Source: an uncultured Rubritalea sp.
GTDB taxonomy: Bacteria; Verrucomicrobiota; Verrucomicrobiia; Verrucomicrobiales; Akkermansiaceae
DNA length: 55,274 nt
Reading direction: 5' to 3'
Assembly: GCA_937923145.1 (NCBI GenBank)
Contig: CALAJT010000002.1
Coordinates: 1 to 55,274 of the forward strand
The position numbers and the translations under genes are program-made. Positions within the stretch are counted from its first letter, which is position 1. The number at the start of each line of letters is the position of its first letter. Under the pieces are notes generated by a model. The model saw only the letters and a program-made list of their open reading frames with translations, had not been told where the DNA came from and made no database searches. Positions 51,904 to 55,274 of the stretch are shown piece after piece.

Positions 51904-53013
51904 TTGGAGCACTACAAAGAAAAAATTCATCCCGAGGCTAATAGAAGACTACAACTAGATAAATGGACTAAATTTAAAATAGGCTCAGGTGATATTCTTG
52001 AGTCTGTTATCTCAGCTATAGAAATTAATGACTCCTTTAGAAATAATCTTGTAGAGTGGCAGGCTAAACGAGGTCCAGATAGTGTCTCACACAAGAAGCT
52101 GATTACAGCGAGAAAAATAAAGAGTAATAGGTTTAAAATCGAGCAAGCTCTGTATAATCATTTTTATTCAGAAGTTAGCGACGAAGAATCGTTCACTGAG
52201 ATCATGGAATTAGTAGGAAAGCGCTATGACCTCCTGTCATATCTATTCTTCATTAAAGATTGGACTAAATACGCCCCATTAAGACCCAGGATTTTCACAT
52301 CAGTTTTCAAGACGTTGAAAGTTCCTCTTAACATGGTTATGCAATGTAGCTGGGAAAATTATAACGAATTTTTAAATCGAATAACTGAAGTCCAAAAGCA
52401 TCTTCAGCAACGTGAAATCAAAAACGGAGTAAGATTTATTGATGCTCAGTCATTTTGTTGGATACTAGAATATCTTGAAGTCGGTGATGGTATTCATATT
52501 TCTCCAACTAGTCATCAACTCATAACGGTTAAACATAGGAATGTATCTCGACGAGAATTGGAAAAATCGGCGAAACCTTTTTCACTTGAGGACTTAGAAG
52601 GAATCCTAAAGAGTCAAAAGGATATAGGATTAAAGGCAGAAAGAATTGTGCTTCAATATGAAATTGAAAACTTAAAGAACGAGAATAGACCTGATTTAGC
52701 AGAAAAAGTTATTCAACTGAGTGATGAAGATACGACTTTGGGTTATGATATTCACTCCTATTATACTAACGGAAAAAATAAATATATAGAGGTCAAAGCA
52801 ATTTCTGCTCAAGATTCTAATATGCGGTTTTTTCTTTCTAGTAATGAACTTGCAAAGAGTCAAAAAACCGAAGGATATGTGTTTTCTCTTGTATCTAAGA
52901 TCAATTCTGAGAACCCAGTTATCAGTGAATTTTTAGGGGGGAATCTACCCTTAGAATCTCTGACTCCAGTAAACTACGAAGTTAATATTTCCACGGAAGA
53001 AGTGAGGGATTGA
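51904..53013 (+). CDS. DUF3883 domain protein inserted in the type I-C operon
   Basis: The frame continues open upstream to 51868; the TTG at 51904 is the first plausible start after the stop codon and gives 369 residues. The C-terminal quarter is a DUF3883-like domain (LGYDIHSYYTNGKNKYIEVK, then FFLSSNELAKSQKTEGYVFS). The GYDI...IEVK pattern resembles a PD-(D/E)XK nuclease core. The rest is helical and unrecognised. It lies between cas7c and cas4, with 3 bases to cas4, where I-C operons usually have nothing. It could be an accessory nuclease of the locus, or a decaying passenger. Confidence 0.75.
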   Translation: MEHYKEKIHPEANRRLQLDKWTKFKIGSGDILESVISAIEINDSFRNNLVEWQAKRGPDSVSHKKLITARKIKSNRFKIEQALYNHFYSEVSDEESFTEIMELVGKRYDLLSYLFFIKDWTKYAPLRPRIFTSVFKTLKVPLNMVMQCSWENYNEFLNRITEVQKHLQQREIKNGVRFIDAQSFCWILEYLEVGDGIHISPTSHQLITVKHRNVSRRELEKSAKPFSLEDLEGILKSQKDIGLKAERIVLQYEIENLKNENRPDLAEKVIQLSDEDTTLGYDIHSYYTNGKNKYIEVKAISAQDSNMRFFLSSNELAKSQKTEGYVFSLVSKINSENPVISEFLGGNLPLESLTPVNYEVNISTEEVRD

Positions 53014-53016
53014 TTT

Positions 53017-53646
53017 ATGGTGCCAAAAGTAATACCACTCTCAGCTCTCCAGCACTACTTATTCTGTCCGCGTCAGTGTGCGTTGATTCATAATGAGCAG
53101 GTGTGGGCGGAGAATCGATTTACGGCTGAGGGGCAGGTGCTGCATAAGAAGGCGAATGAAGGTCCGGATGAACATCGGGCGGATGGCAGTGTGCTGAGGC
53201 ATTTGCATGTTGCCTCGAAAACTTATAATATTAGTGGTACCTGCGATATTGTGGAAGTCTCTCCGGCAGGGGAGGTGACTCCTGTAGAATATAAGCGTGG
53301 TAAACCTAAATCGCATCGGGCTGATGAAGTGCAGCTTTGTGCTCAAGCATTTTGTTTAGAAGAAATGTTCGACACAACTATCAAGCACGGACTTATTTTC
53401 TACGGTAAGACGAGGAGGCGAAAACAAATTAAGTTAGACGACACACTCCGAGAAATTACTCAAAACATCATCCGAGACACTGCTACTATATTTCTCACAG
53501 GAGAAACTCCTACCGCTCAATATTGTGAACATAAATGCCCAAACTGCTCGCTCATAGATCTCTGTATGCCTCATGCGATGCGCCTGAAACGTGGTGCCAA
53601 GTCATGGTTTGAAAATCAACTTAACTCTACATCTAGCGATTCATGA
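53017..53646 (+). CDS. cas4: Cas4 nuclease (adaptation)
   Basis: Cas4 selects PAM-containing prespacers for Cas1-Cas2. It shows the RecB-like nuclease core (VEYKRGKPKS) and four iron-sulphur cysteines: Cys17 (FCPRQC region) and the C-terminal cluster CEHKCPNCSLIDLC. The length of 209 residues is normal. The cas1 ATG overlaps its stop by 4 bases, so translation is coupled. The start ATG lies 3 bases after the DUF3883 stop. Confidence 0.94.
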   Translation: MVPKVIPLSALQHYLFCPRQCALIHNEQVWAENRFTAEGQVLHKKANEGPDEHRADGSVLRHLHVASKTYNISGTCDIVEVSPAGEVTPVEYKRGKPKSHRADEVQLCAQAFCLEEMFDTTIKHGLIFYGKTRRRKQIKLDDTLREITQNIIRDTATIFLTGETPTAQYCEHKCPNCSLIDLCMPHAMRLKRGAKSWFENQLNSTSSDS

Positions 53647-54683
53647 AACAACACCTTAACACACTATTCGTATCATTAGAGGATTCCTATCTGCGTAAGG
53701 ATGGAGCCGCTGTAGCTATCAAGCACGATGGCAAAACTAAACTTCGTGTCCCGTTACATAACCTAGAAGGTATTGTAGTATTTAGCTGGAACTCGACTGT
53801 TTCTGCGTCGCTCATGCGGGCTTGTGGCGAAGCTGGCGTCACGCTCTCATTCCATTCGCCTCACGGGAAATTTATGTCGTCCAGTTACGGTGGTATTTCT
53901 GGAAATATTCTTCTCAGACGCGAGCAATACCGCCAAGCAGACAATCCCGCTGCATCGCTAGCAATAGCGCAGAACATGATAGCCGCTAAACTGCACAACA
54001 CCCGTACCATTCTCCAGCGATCAGCCAGAGATAATGGCACCAAATACCCAGAAAAAGCGCATCAGTTACAACAAGCAGTAGACGCCTTGAAAAATAGAGT
54101 TTCCGCAACTAGACATGTTACCAATCTGGAATCGCTCAGAGGAGTAGAAGGGGATGCCGCCGCTAGCTATTTCGCCGTATTTAACCAAATGATCACTGGA
54201 GATGGTACGACATTTCATATCAAAGGCAGAAGTAAAAGACCACCGCTAGACTATACTAATGCTCTGCTGTCGTTTGCCTATGCGCTGCTAGGGCATGACT
54301 GCCGGTCTGCTTGCGAGTCTTGTGGACTAGATCCTCAGTCAGGATTTCTCCATCTGCCAAGACCAGGCAGAGCCTCGCTAGCACTTGATCTAATGGAAGA
54401 ATTTCGCCCTATCCTAGCTGACCGTCTAGTGCTCTCCCTGATTAACCGAAAGCAAATCACTGAGGCTGACTTTAAACGACAAGAAAGTGGAGCCATACAC
54501 CTAAGAGACGACTCCAGAAAAATTGTTCTACAGGCATGGCAGGAACGCAAGCAAGATCAAATACTCCATCCATTTCTCGATGAAAACATCACCATAGGCC
54601 TTCTACCTCAAATTCAAGCAAGACTCCTAGCCAGATACCTCAGAGGTGATATCGACGCTTACCCAGCCTATCTCATAAAATAA
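53643..54683 (+). CDS. cas1: Cas1 integrase (type I-C)
   Basis: Cas1 integrates new spacers together with Cas2. The catalytic residues are Glu169 (RGVEGDAAASYF), His237 (GFLHLPRPGRASLALDLME) and the following acidic residues near 249-253. The N-terminal LFVSLEDSYLRKDGAAVAIK is typical of type I-C Cas1. The length of 346 residues is standard. Its stop overlaps the cas2 start by one base. Confidence 0.97.
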   Translation: MKQHLNTLFVSLEDSYLRKDGAAVAIKHDGKTKLRVPLHNLEGIVVFSWNSTVSASLMRACGEAGVTLSFHSPHGKFMSSSYGGISGNILLRREQYRQADNPAASLAIAQNMIAAKLHNTRTILQRSARDNGTKYPEKAHQLQQAVDALKNRVSATRHVTNLESLRGVEGDAAASYFAVFNQMITGDGTTFHIKGRSKRPPLDYTNALLSFAYALLGHDCRSACESCGLDPQSGFLHLPRPGRASLALDLMEEFRPILADRLVLSLINRKQITEADFKRQESGAIHLRDDSRKIVLQAWQERKQDQILHPFLDENITIGLLPQIQARLLARYLRGDIDAYPAYLIK

Positions 54684-54973
54684 TGTATATCTTAGTAGCA
54701 TACGATGTCACCACCATGGACAAAGCGGGTAAGACTAGGCTCCGAAAAGTAGCTAAAACTTGTTTAGATTACGGACAACGCGTTCAAAATTCTGTTTTTG
54801 AGTGCCTAGTAGATCCTGGTCAGCTAGTAGAATTCAGAGATAAGCTATTAAAAATAATCGACACCGAAAAAGACAGTGTTAGAATTTATCATCTTGGAAG
54901 AAATTGGCAAAGGAAAGTGGAGCACCATGGCAAGAACGATGACTACGACATCAGCGAGCCTCTCATCTTATGA
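54683..54973 (+). CDS. cas2: Cas2 (adaptation)
   Basis: The 96-residue product has the ferredoxin-like Cas2 fold: YILVAYDVTTMDKAGKTRLR, CLDYGQRVQNSVFECLV and DKLLKIIDTEKDSVRIYHLG. It bridges two Cas1 dimers during spacer integration. It ends the cas operon, 141 bases before the first repeat. Confidence 0.97.
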   Translation: MYILVAYDVTTMDKAGKTRLRKVAKTCLDYGQRVQNSVFECLVDPGQLVEFRDKLLKIIDTEKDSVRIYHLGRNWQRKVEHHGKNDDYDISEPLIL

Positions 54974-55114
54974 CCCACAAAAACAGTCTTCCGAGAACCC
55001 CAAGTGGTCGTAACGCTGCCAAAAGGTCTCATCCGCTCTTTGACACACTAAAAATAGACTTACCCGCATTTAAAGCTGGAGTAGCATACAAAACCTTGGC
55101 TAAATACTCCTGCT
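54974..55114 (+). promoter_or_regulatory. CRISPR leader region
   Basis: The 141 bases between cas2 and the first repeat have no ORF. TTGACA at 55040-55045 is a good -35 box, though no strong -10 follows at 17 bases. The leader-side position next to cas2 matches the usual I-C array polarity. Confidence 0.65.
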
Positions 55115-55274
55115 GATCGCTCCTTCACGGGAGCGCGGATTGAAACATCCATTCTAGAAGAATTACAAAAGGACGAAATGATCGCTCCTTCACGGGAGCG
55201 CGGATTGAAACATGGGTGGAGAAAGAGAGTTGTCTCTCGTTGTCGATCGCTCCTTCACGGGAGCGCGGATTGAA
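55115..55274 (+). CRISPR. type I-C CRISPR array (truncated by window end)
   Basis: Repeats of 32 nt start at 55115, 55180 and 55245, the last cut 2 nt short by the window end. They begin GATCGCTCCTTCACGGGAGC and end GCGGATTGAAAC, with a CGCTCC/GGAGCG stem and the ATTGAAAC end typical of type I-C. The spacers at 55147-55179 and 55212-55244 are both 33 nt and unrelated to each other. The three repeats are identical where visible. The remaining array lies outside. Confidence 0.97.

Overview
The window looks like a chromosomal piece of a Verrucomicrobiota bacterium, probably Rubritalea-like. I infer this from two PEP-CTERM exosortase substrates ending in VPEPSS-hydrophobic-RRK, a DUF5069 protein, a phosphate-selective-porin-like protein, moderate GC, and A/T-rich leaders without clear Shine-Dalgarno sites. 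No rRNA gene is present. One tRNA, tRNA-Lys(UUU), is found.

Layout. From 1 to about 29 kb lies mostly housekeeping and envelope content: a Y-family polymerase, ExbD, lysS, two PEP-CTERM proteins, an exonuclease, rppH, an RluD-type pseudouridine synthase, a Ser/Thr kinase with a hydrolase, aspS, nagZ, a PAP2 protein, a beta-propeller lipoprotein, a porin and a SpoIIE/STAS pair. A decayed IS30-family transposase (about 5.9-6.2 kb) and a decayed glycerophosphodiester phosphodiesterase (18.25-18.62 kb) lie among them. At 28.4-29.0 kb an exported peroxiredoxin gene has an in-frame TGA exactly where the peroxidatic cysteine belongs, so it is a candidate selenoprotein. From 29.2 to 37.8 kb come an acyltransferase, folD and a compact RDD / SpoIIM / membrane protein / DUF4350 / MoxR / DUF58 operon. 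From 37.8 to 43.8 kb come small-molecule enzymes, nrnA-like, truB and ThuA genes, plus the tRNA-Lys, which is flanked by tRNA-derived repeat debris.

From 44 kb to the end lies a complete type I-C CRISPR-Cas locus. It has a divergent BrxR/CapW-like WYL regulator, a tiny membrane ORF, cas3, cas5c-cas8c-cas7c, an inserted DUF3883 gene carrying an in-frame TAA, cas4-cas1-cas2, and an array of 32-nt repeats with 33-nt spacers that runs off the window end.

The main discovery candidate lies between cas3 and cas5c, on the opposite strand. There is a ribbon-helix-helix antitoxin, a PIN-domain (VapC) toxin, and then a hidden degenerate mini-CRISPR. Two repeat-like elements (psi-R1 and psi-R2) are separated by exactly 33 nt. 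They keep the array repeat's stem position and 3' handle; psi-R2 shows four compensatory base-pair changes in the stem and an identical 12-nt 3' end. The segment directly after psi-R2 begins with 11 nt (14 of the first 15) that also occur next to a 5'-TTC PAM immediately upstream of vapC, over a TTGACT -35-like box. The single mismatch in the first 15 falls at position 12, a position that Cascade normally flips out. This is the architecture of CRISPR-regulated toxin-antitoxin (CreTA) modules: a CreA-like guide would let the I-C Cascade repress the toxin promoter, so loss of Cascade would release a PIN toxin. All of this was read by eye from the sequence, with no searches run.
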